Shown piece by piece: positions 32,421 to 48,780 of a stretch of 64,000 bases of DNA. How positions within the stretch are numbered: the stretch's first letter is position 1; every line of letters begins with the position of its first letter. The stretch covers positions 21,051,934 through 21,115,933 of the forward strand of contig NC_045138.2 of NCBI RefSeq assembly GCF_008831285.2, written 5' to 3'. The translations under genes and the position numbers were made by a program. This DNA comes from Nymphaea colorata (Eukaryota > Streptophyta > Magnoliopsida > Nymphaeales > Nymphaeaceae). Under the pieces are notes generated by a model, which was not told the origin of the DNA, ran no database searches, and worked only from the letters and a program-made list of their open reading frames with translations.

Positions 32421-35400
32421 TGTTACTTCTATTTTAAACAAGGTCAAGTCCTGAAATTACATTCTGCAGCTGAAAATTAGTCAAAAGAACTAGGCTTACC
32501 TCCGCCCTAGTCTCTGAAACATGGTAATAATTGCTTAGTCTACCAAATAAGCATATTTGCTTGTCCAAGAAAAATACTTGGTCCATATAGTATGAAAGTA
32601 CTTGAATTGAAAAAAAAAAAAAAAAAACTCAAACAATGAAGATATTTTTGTGGTATTATAAGCTAAACATGCACACAAACAAGTCCTAGAGCACCTCTGA
32701 AAGACCCAAAAGCAGAAACCTAAATATCATCTAGGTGGCATGCTAATGCACAAAGTTTAGTATTCTCCATGCATAATTTTGAATTATCCATTTAGATCTC
32801 ATGATAAACAGAACTCAGATACCTTGACATTGGATTGGAATTAGGTATGAATTTGGCCGTGAATATTCCCAGATGATTAGACAATCATTTTGCTGACTGT
32901 ATTTTTCCATTTTCTAAAATAGTCAAGAAAAGACCCAGAAAGGTTCCTCCATTTCATTGGCCTTGCATGAAGAGATGACACTCTAAACTTCAAGTTCTTA
33001 ATGTGATTCAACTTGAATCCATTAAACAATAAATCCAACCCCAGGGCTGCACCATATCATGGACTTCTCAAAACATTATATTTATATTGAAGGATTTTAC
33101 CTTCATTAAATTGTAGCTTAAATTTCAGCCATTAGTTCATTGAAAAGGGTTATGTTCTTCCACAACAATTCTAGAAACAAAAATGATACATCATGCTTCT
33201 GTGTGTGCAGATGCACGTGTCCTTGTGTGTGTGAGCGAGCGAGAAAGAGAGAGAGAGAAAGAGAGAGAGAGAAAGAGAGAGAGAAACTACTGAGTGATAT
33301 CATGCATGTAATCTAACACCAGCCTCCAAGAAATTATTTATGGCAGTTCATTGCATCACAAAGTGCCAGAACACATAATTACCACAAGAACAAAGGCCTT
33401 CAAAGGGGTTCCTATAAGTTACCTTCTCTATGTTCTCTTCGTTTAGCTCAAGACCTCCTGTCTCTTCATCTGCAACTTGCTCAACAGCAAAAATTTCTGG
33501 GATCCTTTCCATTAGACGCCGTTCAATTCCCATTTTCATAGTCATGACTGAACTTGGACAAGAGCCACAAGCTCCTTGCAATTTCAACCTGACAACATTG
33601 CCATCTATCTCATGCAAAGCCACATTGCCTCCATCTGACATAAGATAAGGTCGCACTTCATCCAACACTGATTCAACATTTTCAGCTGTAAGTGGCAACC
33701 CCAATGCAGATTCAGGTGTCGCAACAGCCTTAATTCCTGCATAAACAAAAGAGTCAAACAAATTCAACACTCATTTGATATAGAGGAAACCAATTGCATA
33801 ACTTCCTTTGCAGTAACTTTATAAAATCCATTTGAAGTTTTAAACTCAATCACAAACTAAATCAACCATTTTACAAAATGCAATGAAAGAGGATGTTGGC
33901 TTCCCAAACATAATCACATGGTAATTCCCCAATAAAAGAAAGACACTCACAGTGAACATAGCATATCATAAGTTAAGAATATAATACTCAGGACATCAGA
34001 CATGTAAATTATACATACATATAAACCCAGAGTCACAAAATTTGGTCCTTCATATCCCAGCAACAGAAATCTCGTAATAGATATAGGTATCATAAATCTG
34101 AAGAAATTAAAAAACACACAAAAGAAAAGAAACAAACTCAAAATATAGGGGGGGAAATTTTAAATCCATTATTGACATAAACATAAAGTAGCCTGAAAAA
34201 TTGATGCCAACTTGACTTTTTAAGTTTTAAATCTTCTCCAAGAAAATTCTCTACTAGTCTGATATTCTCAATGTAATAATCGACACACTCAATACCTTTA
34301 TATTTATTGGACCAACAATAAAGCATTTTGAGGAATTGACCAACTGAACAAGAAAGTTCAGAATTTTGAAACTAGTTTGACAAGACCATTAGCTTGAGAT
34401 TGGTACCACAAGATTGGCTGTCGTAATGAAGCTTAAAATAGATTACAGCAGATGGACATGAATCATTAAGCAAATAAGCTAGACAGTAATAAATCCTTTT
34501 GAAAGAATACTTATAGAAATATGTGATCAACCATTTCGTTGAAAAAAGGACATAATAAAAGTTCCAAAAAAGATTATTATTGAAAACCAGATATGAGAAA
34601 ATGCATGAACAAGAGGAACACATCCTTAATACAATAAAAAACATATTTCTTCTTTGACATTGTTTCTGTGTCACTTAGCTTTAATTAATAAAACTAGAGC
34701 CCAAAGCAAAACCAGGGAACCAATCAAAAGGTAAACAACTTAAAAGGAACATTCATGACAATGGACCCACTTTAAACAGATAATTCCAGAAAGGGGATGG
34801 GATTGTCCTTTATAAACCCTAAAAAAGAAGCATCATTCTCAGATTTAAAACTTATGACTGCATACATGCATCTGCAGAGTACTTACCCTGCATTCACAAT
34901 TGGGAAAGAAGAAACCATTCAACCAATGAAAATTTGCAATGAAGCCATCTTCTATAAGAATAGCAGTTTGAAAAATATATCTGCGTGTGAAATTCAAAAG
35001 AACCTATAGATATTGGAGACTTGATTAAAAAGGAAATGTCCACAGATGTTAAGACTTCAGGCAGACTGCTTTTAGCCAAGAAGTTTCACAGTGTTAAGAC
35101 CTTGTCTGATATTAACAAGTGTAATCCAAGAAGTATATCATATTAGCCAGACTTCGACAATCTATGAAAACAATACAAGATAGAAATCATCCTCTCATAA
35201 ATAAAAGTGAATACCCCGGTTCGAAATCAAAGAGAAAGACAATCGTCCTTACTAGGGAACTAATCCTCAAACAATTAGCAACTCACTTTATGCTGCAATC
35301 AGTTTCCCAAGTGAAAGTAAAATTCCAAAGGGCATCTACACTTTCTTCTTTGAAGATGGCCCGGAAAAATCGTCAAAAAAGAACAAGAGAAGAGAAGCCG

Positions 35401-36561
35401 AGGGAGCCTCGCCCTATAGGTTTCGCAACACAAACAAGAAGAGCCTTGACCTAACAGTCTCGGGGAACCTCGCCGGGATCAGGGCGCCCAAGCGTAGTTC
35501 AGCGCTCAGGCTAAAAAACGCGCCCACAAAGGTCTCGACAAGCTGAGCTCCGAAAAGGGCCCCTCTCTGATAAGGAAGGAAACGACATAATCTAAATTTC
35601 CTCTCAACGCCCCATTTTAGAGTCATTTCCACGATTTGAGCAACTCTCGTGGAGCAACAGGTATTTGATCCAGCGGACTGAGTTTGAAATTATTTGAATA
35701 CATTGGGGAGAAAGAAACACTTTTAAAGAATGACAATAAGAGCAAGAGACAACGATAAAAAGAAAAATACTTCTAGAGCCTACGAACTAGCCGGAAATAT
35801 ACCAGTTGAAAAATTAAGTTTACTAATGTATGCCGGTCCGATGCGTCACAACTCACAAGGAGCAGGCTGAGGGTTATAAGCAAATTATTTCCAATAAGTC
35901 CAAACTCGTAAATGTGATTCTTTTGAGATTCCCAGTTTCCATTGTAGCAGAATGGAGTTTCCTTGTTTGAGGCTGAGGGTTAGTCACTTCTTCCATTTCA
36001 TAATAATTTCCAAGTTAAAAAACACAAGCCCCTTGGCAGCTGTAACAAATTTTTACCCTTTCCTCATACTCCAGGAACAGTTCCCAAATCAACAACTCCA
36101 TGGACAGATTACCCAAAGAAAAACGTTGACAAGCAAAATCAATTAGCTCGGAAAAGATCGGCGAAAAGGAGAATACCCAGTCAACAATATGAGAGTAAAC
36201 TCGAAGATACGCATAAAATGAAACACACGGACATGAGAGAAACACACAGGAAATGATGAAAAGTAAGAGGGAAAATGAATTTTTACCACACTGCCTTCGA
36301 ATCGTCACGGCACGGAGACGACAGTAGGAGTGATTTGGAACCACGAATCCCTTTGTCCTACGGAAGAACCTGAAACTCGAATTCTGCAGCTCCAACGAAG
36401 TAAGAATGAATCCAATATACATAAGGAGAAAAACTTTTTCCCAATCCATGAAAAGGTGGGGATCAAACCTTGGCGAGAGGGAGACAGGCAGAAGCAGCAG
36501 CAGAGGAAGACGAAGAGGCCTCGAGGGCTTGCCGGCCCATGCAGCAAGACGGTGCCGCCAT
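28873..36561 (-). CDS. NFU-type iron-sulfur scaffold protein, chloroplast (NFU2-like)
   Basis: Four exons on the minus strand (36,561-36,469; 36,383-36,287; 33,736-33,423; 29,061-28,873) join to a 230-residue protein. Junctions AAG/GTTTGA, GCTGCAG/AAT, TGTG/GTAAAA, TTATGCAG/GA, AAG/GTAACT and GATGCAG/GTA are all consensus and keep the frame. Residues 1-66 are Ser-, Arg- and Ala-rich like a plastid transit peptide. Residues 80-150 are the active NFU domain with CGSC (Cys120, Cys123), which holds the cluster. Residues 169-230 ([19 protein letters not shown] to AVQLL) are the second, Cys-less NFU domain typical of plastid NFU1-3. These scaffolds pass 4Fe-4S and 2Fe-2S clusters to photosystem I and other plastid proteins. 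Length and architecture match Arabidopsis NFU2 (235 residues, from memory). Confidence 0.95.
30353..30418. repeat. (TG)(TA)n..(TA)n(CA)n symmetric microsatellite
   Basis: Tracts of TG, TA, a central CATATA, TA and CA run in mirror-complementary order, so the whole tract can fold on itself. Confidence 0.85.
31195..31518. mobile_element. TIR element in NFU intron (CACATGGGTGC ends)
   Basis: Left end CACATGGGTGCGTGATG; right end, inverted, CACACGGGTGCACCA. The core is (AT)n. Non-coding. No target duplication was identified, so the class is open. Confidence 0.5.
33737..36286 (-). other. NFU intron 2 with a compositionally distinct block
   Basis: Most of this 2.5-kb intron is AT-rich. A block at about 35,350-35,650 (AAGCCGAGGGAGCCTCGCCC, CTCGCCGGGATCAGGGCGCC) is distinctly GC-richer and has no relation to nearby repeats. 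Its origin is unknown; transferred organelle DNA is one possibility. Confidence 0.6.
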
Positions 36562-41999
<5,438 letters not shown>

Positions 42000-44954
42000 A
42001 TTTTCTGTTTCAACTGCACTGCAGCTGCCAAAACTTTGTTAGCATTGTTCGGTTGGCCGACCATGAACTTTTTTGTGCTGAGTTTTTGCAATATATGTGC
42101 CAATAATTGTCTTTGATTTTACGGGCATCACATGAAAGAGAATGTACTTTGCTTGAGACAGTTGAGGTAAATATTTAACTGGCTGATCAAATATATAACT
42201 AAGTTATATTATGAATATTTAAGTTGGCCTTGACAATGTGAAAATGAAATACTGTCCTCCTAACATGTCGAGATGTCGAAGTGACTGGTCTAGCTGTTTC
42301 CTCTTTGTCATGAAAATAAGAAGCACAAAGGACGGCCTTTTTGTACTTCCTTCCGTTGGATATATTCCTAGGCAGTTGCAGAATCAGAAATCTCAGGGTG
42401 GCGCAGGTGCATAGTGAACCAAAGAACAAATCACTTGTAAACTAGACTATCATATGTGAAGAAAAAGCAAATCAAATATATTTTATCTCCAACGGTGGAT
42501 CAAGACGATGCTAACGAAGCGCCACAGTTCATGCTGAGCTGTCTTTAAGCTCAAGGATCTAGAAACCAACAGTTGTGGAAGTTGAAACAGGATGGTACTA
42601 CGCATGGAACAAAAGCTAAGGGCACCAGTCAAAATTAAACGTGTCCAAAGCTGAGAGATCTTGCATCTCTTTTCCCTTCAACCTAGATTGTTACCGGCTT
42701 TGGCAACTTCATTACAAGTTATGAAGAAAATTTCATTTTAAATAGTCTCCATTGGCTAGAGCTGTTTTCATTAGGCACAAGAACTCAATAGATATGGCTA
42801 CCTGTATATAATGGATAGATGACCATCTTTTGACTAAATGCTTGAAAATTTCTCTGTATAGAACATATAGGCGCTTCAGGCATGAATTTGACTCAAACTA
42901 ACAAGAAATCCTACAAACAGTTGTAAGGTATGTAAAGGCATGTGAAGTGCGGGTACCCTGTCTCAGATGAAAGCTTACACATGCAGAAGTACAAATAGAA
43001 CTCTAGCCAGTCCAAGTATGTAAAGCAATGCTATTATAAATTCAGTATAAAAACAACAGCTAAAAGATTGACAGGACGAAGAGGAATTACTTCTTCTGCA
43101 GATTGTTAACTTGGGTAGATGCCTTGATAAAATCAATCAATGTATGGCCACAAGGTACAGACGTACGGTAGCCAAACATCTCATGGTACAGATAAAATAG
43201 TAATAATTAGACAGGAAAATACTATCATTTTACATGATTTTGGTATTCTCATTCCAAGCTTTGCTGAAATGCAAACAAAAAACACTATCATTTTACATGA
43301 TTTTCGTCTTCTAATTCCAAGCTTTGCTGAAATGCAAACATCATTATTGTCCTTTTATAGATTTTTTTTTTTTGCTTTATTGGTTGAGCTCTTTTGAGAT
43401 TTTAAAAGAGAAAGAAAACACAGAGATCGGCAGGGTGGACACAGCACTTCGTTCAAATAAAATAGAAAACGTAGTCGACACAGAAAATTAGAACAAGCGA
43501 ACCTCAAACATTTTCCCCCACCATTGAAGGAGAAAGGGGCACGAATTGTTGCTGAATGGTAATGACTTTCCATCAAGCATGCTTTTGCAAATTAGATTCT
43601 TTCAGACTCTTTTGTAATCATCGTCCTGAACGCACAAGAGAGAGAAAGAGTATAAATAGGAGGAATTAGTATATCCAAGGCCACTTAGGTGAGGGGACAA
43701 AACATGCCAAAGGATATTTTAAACAAAATATAAATATTCTATTATGCTTATAAAGACTAATTTAACTTAAAATGTGTTAATTAGTTTGATATGTCATAGG
43801 AGCCTTTCAGTTTTTATTACTATAAAAATATTATTAAAGCATGTTAGATTGCATAAAATAGTATTTAGTAAGAATTTTGAAGAGTCCAGTTTTTGTCCTC
43901 GACCTAGTGGTATGGGATCTATCAATTACTCTATATACAAAACAGGTAGGTGTCAGTATTTTTGGTGTTAGATTCATCAAGAATGATCTTAGTCATTGAC
44001 TTGGTTTAGATAGATTATTGAAGAAAAAAGAAGAGAGGAAAATAAAAATATCTAGATAGATTGTTGTAGAAAAAAGAAGAGAGAAAAAGAAAGACATTTT
44101 AGTTGTTACGATGTCTGGCCCAAAAAAGAAAAGATATCGGGCCCGGAAAATGGTGCAGATTTCATTTTTTAGGGCAAGTTCTTAGGACAATAGCAGTGTG
44201 CTACTGTTGTCAAACCGCCTTTAAGGGGCCGTTTGGAAATAGTTACTGTCTCATGATTCCAGCCCAAAAAATAGAGTAGATTCATGGAACACTTGGGACA
44301 ATGACTCATGAATTTGCTTCATTTTTTTTTTGGCAAGTTCTTGGAACAAGAACAGTGTGTTAAGGTTTTCTAACAGGCTTTTATTCCTTTTAAATTCAGA
44401 GTTCCAAAGCACAAGGATTGTAGGATATCTATATATATATATATATATATACATACATGATATACTTATTTGTTGTTAATACAATCACATGAACTGATTC
44501 ATGAAAACATTAAATTTAGTTTTTTGTATGAGTCCAATACAACAAACTTTAGTTTTTATTTTCTTGTAAAAGTACTGTAAGATTACGCCTCACTTTTAAA
44601 GGGGTATTGAGGACATGCTCAGGCGTGAATACGTTCCATTTGAAGATCCGAATTGCATAAAAATGCAGTTAAATGAAAGAACTGCAACTTACAAAATTTT
44701 CTTGTTATACCACCAAAGGTTAATCATATTTTTGTCAATTTTTTCTTTGCTTATTTACATATCGTGCCTGTTTTTTACCGCTTCATAATGGAGCTAGCGT
44801 TCTTGGTGCACAAGATAGAAATTTCACACCCTGGAAAAAAGGTCATAAGAACTTGTCCGCGCTGATAGTGTATTTTACTGTAATTTGAGACTGTAATTGT
44901 TACTTTTCTTTGAGATACTGAATCTTCATTAAAACCCATTTTTTGAATCCTTTA
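42000..44954. other. Intergenic, 3' flank of GNAT gene
   Basis: No gene is supported. A 63-bp tandem duplication lies at 43,221-43,340. At 44,160-44,400 are ends of GGGGCCGTTTGG-type elements placed back to back. (AT)n lies at 44,430-44,452. Confidence 0.5.
43221..43340. repeat. 63-bp tandem duplication
   Basis: ACTATCATTTTACATGATTT starts both units (43,221 and 43,284), and both end GCTGAAATGCAAACA. They differ at about four positions. Confidence 0.85.
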
Positions 44955-45099
44955 GGGGCTGTTTGGCAATAGCAACAATTTTCTATTGCTTGAATTTGTC
45001 TTAGCAGTTGAGACAGATTAGTAAAACACTGTCTTACAGTATTGCATGAATTTGTCCAATCTTTGGCGCAAGTTCAGAAAACAGTTGCCAAACCGCCCC
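44955..45099. mobile_element. MITE-like element (GGGGCTGTTTGGCAA ends)
   Basis: GGGGCTGTTTGGCAATAGC at the left and, inverted, GGGGCGGTTTGGCAACTG at the right. 145 bp, non-coding. Related ends lie at 44,221 and 25,111. No clear target duplication, so hAT or PIF/Harbinger affiliation is open. Confidence 0.65.
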
Positions 45100-45338
45100 T
45101 TCGGGAGGAAGCTGTCAAAAATCATTAGATCATAGTCTCTATGACTAGAGCAGTTTATATGTTAACCCCGATGTTTAACCAGGTGAGCTTGGTTAAGTGT
45201 CCATGCTGGTGCAGGTTTTCACACCCTCCCTTCTCACAACCATAACACCCAAATCGCCTTCTTCAAGACTCAGGAGTTACAAATTAAATATTATGTTTGG
45301 TTTGCCAATATGGTTATAATTAATGACCTCTTCACTCT

Positions 45339-45766
45339 CATAAAGATCGTTAACCGAACATGCTACACTCTGTTATAGCCTTGGAGGTGATACCCTTGTC
45401 ATGTTTTAACTTGTATGTGGCCTCATAAAGATTGTTAACCGAACATGCTACACTCTGTTATAGCCTTGGAGGTGATGCCCTTGTCATGTTTTAACTTGTA
45501 TATCAGTGGCCTCATAAAGATCGTTAATCGAACATGCTACACTCTGTTATAGCCTTGGAGGTGATACCCTTGTCATGTTTTAACTTGTATATCAGTGGCC
45601 TCATAAAGATCGTTAATCGAACATGCTACACTCTGTTATAGCCTTGGAGGTGATACCCTTGTCATGTTTTAACTTGTATATCAGTGGCCTCATAAAGATC
45701 GTTAACCGAACATGCTACACTCTGTTATAGCCTTGGAGGTGATACCCTTGTCATGTTTTAACTTGT
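45339..45766. repeat. Five tandem copies of an 85/89-bp unit
   Basis: Units start CATAAAGATCGTTAACCGAA at 45,339, 45,424, 45,513, 45,602 and 45,691. The first unit is 85 bp because it lacks the ATCA of TATATCAGTGG; the others are 89 bp. The copies are over 95% alike, so the array is young. No open frame and no dyad characteristic of CRISPR. Confidence 0.93.
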
Positions 45767-47610
45767 TCCTCCCCCTTTGCAATAGAAGCTAAGTTATAAT
45801 TTGTTAAAATTTCCAAATGTTATATCGATTGTAGAGATCAACCTTTAAATTACTTCATGTGAGTTGGGGTATGGAGGTATTGGTCCGAACCTTATAAGTT
45901 CAGAAAATTTGGGTACAGAGGGCAGTGGTAGTTCATACATATAACTCCAGTAAATAATGTTAAAAATAATGACAAAATAAAGCGAACGATTGATCCTTTT
46001 TTACTTTAATCAAAGTGGATTTAACACAGACCCGATCTATGCCCATGACTCAAAAAATTGCACTACCAATCCACGAGTATGCCAAACATCCCCATATACA
46101 CCAGCTTGGTGCATTTGATTGGGCTAGCAGCTGGTAGGCAGACAGTCACTGGTTCAAGTTCTATAAGCGCCAGCTTCTTGCCCTTGCCATGCATGTTATA
46201 TTTTATCGTATCAAGTCATTGATTCCAATCTTTCTCACCTTTTGACATATTTTGTTCATATTGATTTAAAATTCATTGTATTACATCTCTACGTTTGTAA
46301 GAAGTTGACCACATTCATTGACATTTGGAACCATTAAATGCACGCTTATAAAGCAAACGTATTTTTTTAATCTTGTTCATTTGTCCTTTTCCATTTAGTT
46401 AAGTATTGTTGTTATTGTTGTTATAGCTGCCGTTGTATGCAAGCCGTCGTTACTAACATGCATCACTATAAAACCATTTTGGTTTGTACATATTTAAAAC
46501 GGTCTCAATCAATATCATATATAACTTTACAACATGTGAGGATCCATTAAATTAAGCAATAAGCGCATGCAAATCAAAATTCCCAAAAAAGTATCTGAAT
46601 TTTATTTAATTTATTAACCGTGTCTGGAAATATATGGGATAGCTTTGATGTAGATAATATTAGGCGCTTTTCTACACGGAATGGTAGTTTTCAATCTGGT
46701 TTGAGTACTCACATGAGTCGAGCCCGCACTTGGGGGAAATAACACATTGTATATCCCAGATTTAAAAATTAAAGAAAGTTTGAACCATTTACATACATAT
46801 TAAAATACAATAAGGCACCAATCTGTAATAAACTAATTTATATACATGCATATGATAAACTGCCCACACTAGCTCACATATGCTTCCAACGGAAGAAGTT
46901 GGATGCATAAGAGACCAAAATTTCAGGGGCTTGCAAGTTCCAAAATTTGCTTGACCGTTGGTCATGGTAGGGCGAAATTTTTTAATAAAATATTAGTGAT
47001 AAAAAAAATAATTTTTTACGGGTAATTGTTAATATTTTCTGAAAGTAACTTTTAAATGCTCAAAATAATAATAATAATAATAATAATAAATTAGATTTGT
47101 GTCACTGGGACAAATTTTAAAATGGTTAAATAACTATTGTTTGCTCAAAGTCAATGTATCATGGAAATGCTTCAAACCTCAAAGGTTTTATCTTTTAATA
47201 TATGGCTAGTGATAAGGATTTCCCCTCTCTTGCCCTAAAAAGAAAGTAAGAAAAAGTGTCAACATCATACCAAGTTGGCTTTTAGATATATTAAAGTAGA
47301 AATTTTCAACTAATGATGCTAAAGTTTAAGCTATTTAGTCGACTCAAATTGTAGAAATCAAGAAGTTTGAGGAACTCAAAAGCAGAAGACAATGGTTTGG
47401 TCTCAAATATTGATCCCTAGCAAGCATAATCTACAAGGATAATACATTTCTCCAAATATTTATGAAAGATAATTCCAGTTACGAATGAAGGCATGCATGG
47501 AACTACTTTGTTGAAAATTATGGGTACAAATTGCACCAAATCAAACCTTCATTCATGTTTTTTGTCCCTTCTTGTGAGAATTTAAATATTATCATGAATG
47601 AAGTGGACTT
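45767..47610. other. Intergenic
   Basis: No gene is supported. A (TAA)n tract sits at 47,066-47,090. Confidence 0.5.
46110..46190 (+). mobile_element. tRNA-derived SINE 5' relic
   Basis: TTGATTGGGCTAGCAGCTGG followed by CACTGGTTCAAGTTCTATAAG resembles RNA polymerase III A and B boxes as in 10,798-10,875. Limits not defined. Confidence 0.5.
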
Positions 47611-47720
47611 TTCTATGCTTTGTTCCTTGTTGGGGGTGTGCAAAGAGGCATGTCTCTAGTTCAATTCCTCTGGGTGCTATGTCTTTTTGTCATAGGTGGT
47701 AAAAGTATATACCATTACTA
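47611..47720 (+). mobile_element. tRNA-derived SINE-like relic
   Basis: TTGGGGGTGTGCAAAGAGGC followed by CTAGTTCAATTCCTCTGGGT and GTGCTATGTC has the same order as the other SINE pieces in this window. Short and degenerate. Confidence 0.5.
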
Positions 47721-47930
47721 TTGCTGCTACAGACATAACCCAAGACCAGAGGCCAGGAGAATGCAGGCATTTGGGCCTCTTTTTCGGAAGGTTGGTTATT
47801 AACCTTTCGCTCACTCAAAAATTAAACTATATACATCATGCATGTAAAGCCTAAACTATAAAAAAATTGAGCAAGTGTCACTTGATTCAGCAATAATCTA
47901 ACATGAATACCAACATTCTTTATCATGTAT

Positions 47931-48284
47931 ATCGTAGTCGAAGTTTTAAACAGTGGGGTTTTTCTCGGGTATAATATGGTGAACTTGAAAAAAAAAAAGA
48001 AAAAATGTAAAAAATACAATAAATTTTTAAAATTTTTAAAAAACTAAAAATGAGAGAAAGATAAAATAAGTGAGAAACTAGTAACACAATTGTCAAAAGA
48101 TAAGCAACTTTGCAACAAATAAAAAATTGAAAATGAAAAAGAAACTATTTGGCATTAAAAAATGAAAAACGTGAAAAAATGAGAAAAAACACGTTTTTTA
48201 CTTTTAACATTTAAAAAAACACTTTTTTTAAGTTTTAATAGATAATTTAATTTATCACGTTTTTTCATGTTTTTTGTGACTATA
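47931..48284 (+). mobile_element. AT-rich TATAGTCACA family, copy 4
   Basis: Begins near TATCGTAGTCGAAG, follows the same motif order as 6087-6474, and ends TTTTTTGTGACTATA. Confidence 0.65.
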
Positions 48285-48498
48285 CTGTATATTAAATATA
48301 GACATGATCCTGCACACTTACTCACCACATCAAGCGAACTGAATCTGTGATTCTCCACACATGCCACTTGCAGTATGTGGCTTGCAAGGCATCTCTATGA
48401 TTGCAGATATTTTCTTGACAGCACTTAAAACAAAAAACAACTTGCAGGATGACAGTTGACTGCCTGCCATAAATTTATCTGGGGAGATCTGGGAGAGA

Positions 48499-48533
48499 AG
48501 AAGAAGAAGAAGAAGAAGAAGAAGAAGAAGATT
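48499..48533. repeat. (GAA)n microsatellite
   Basis: About eleven GAA units. Confidence 0.9.
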
Positions 48534-48584
48534 AAGTTCCTGTTTGGGAAGGTTGGAGAAGAGACCAGCTAACCAAGCACTAAT

Positions 48585-48772
48585 CAGTGGCGGAGATACA
48601 TGCGAGTTGGCGTAGGCCACCAGCTACACCAGCCCATCAAAAATTTCATTTTAAAAATTCAGAATTATATTGTAATGGTTTAAAAATTACGCGAAGCGCT
48701 CACACCGCATGTCCACAGCTGGGTTGGTGACTCGAGTGCCCCTCAACCAAAAAAATCTTGGCTTTGCCACTG
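48585..48772. mobile_element. hAT-type MITE (CAGTGGC ends)
   Basis: A 188-bp element with CAGTGGCGGAGATAC at the left and, inverted, CAGTGGCAAAGCCAAG at the right, the CAGNGNC consensus of hAT termini. It is flanked by GCACTAAT (48,577-48,584) and GTACTAAT (48,773-48,780), an 8-bp repeat with one mismatch. Non-coding. Confidence 0.85.
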
Positions 48773-48780
48773 GTACTAAT

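Larger units (their letters stand above)
29062..33422 (-). other. NFU intron 3, 4.4 kb, repeat-filled
   Basis: A large intron for a small gene. It holds a symmetric (TG)(TA)(CA) tract at 30,353-30,418, a TIR element at about 31,195-31,518 with a long (AT)n core, another (AT)n at 32,379-32,418, a poly-A run at 32,610-32,627, and a (GA)n stretch at 33,231-33,292. No other exon was seen. Confidence 0.85.

Noticed and set aside
45339-45766. CRISPR-like array
   Set aside because: The units are continuous tandem repeats without variable spacers, in a plant nuclear genome.
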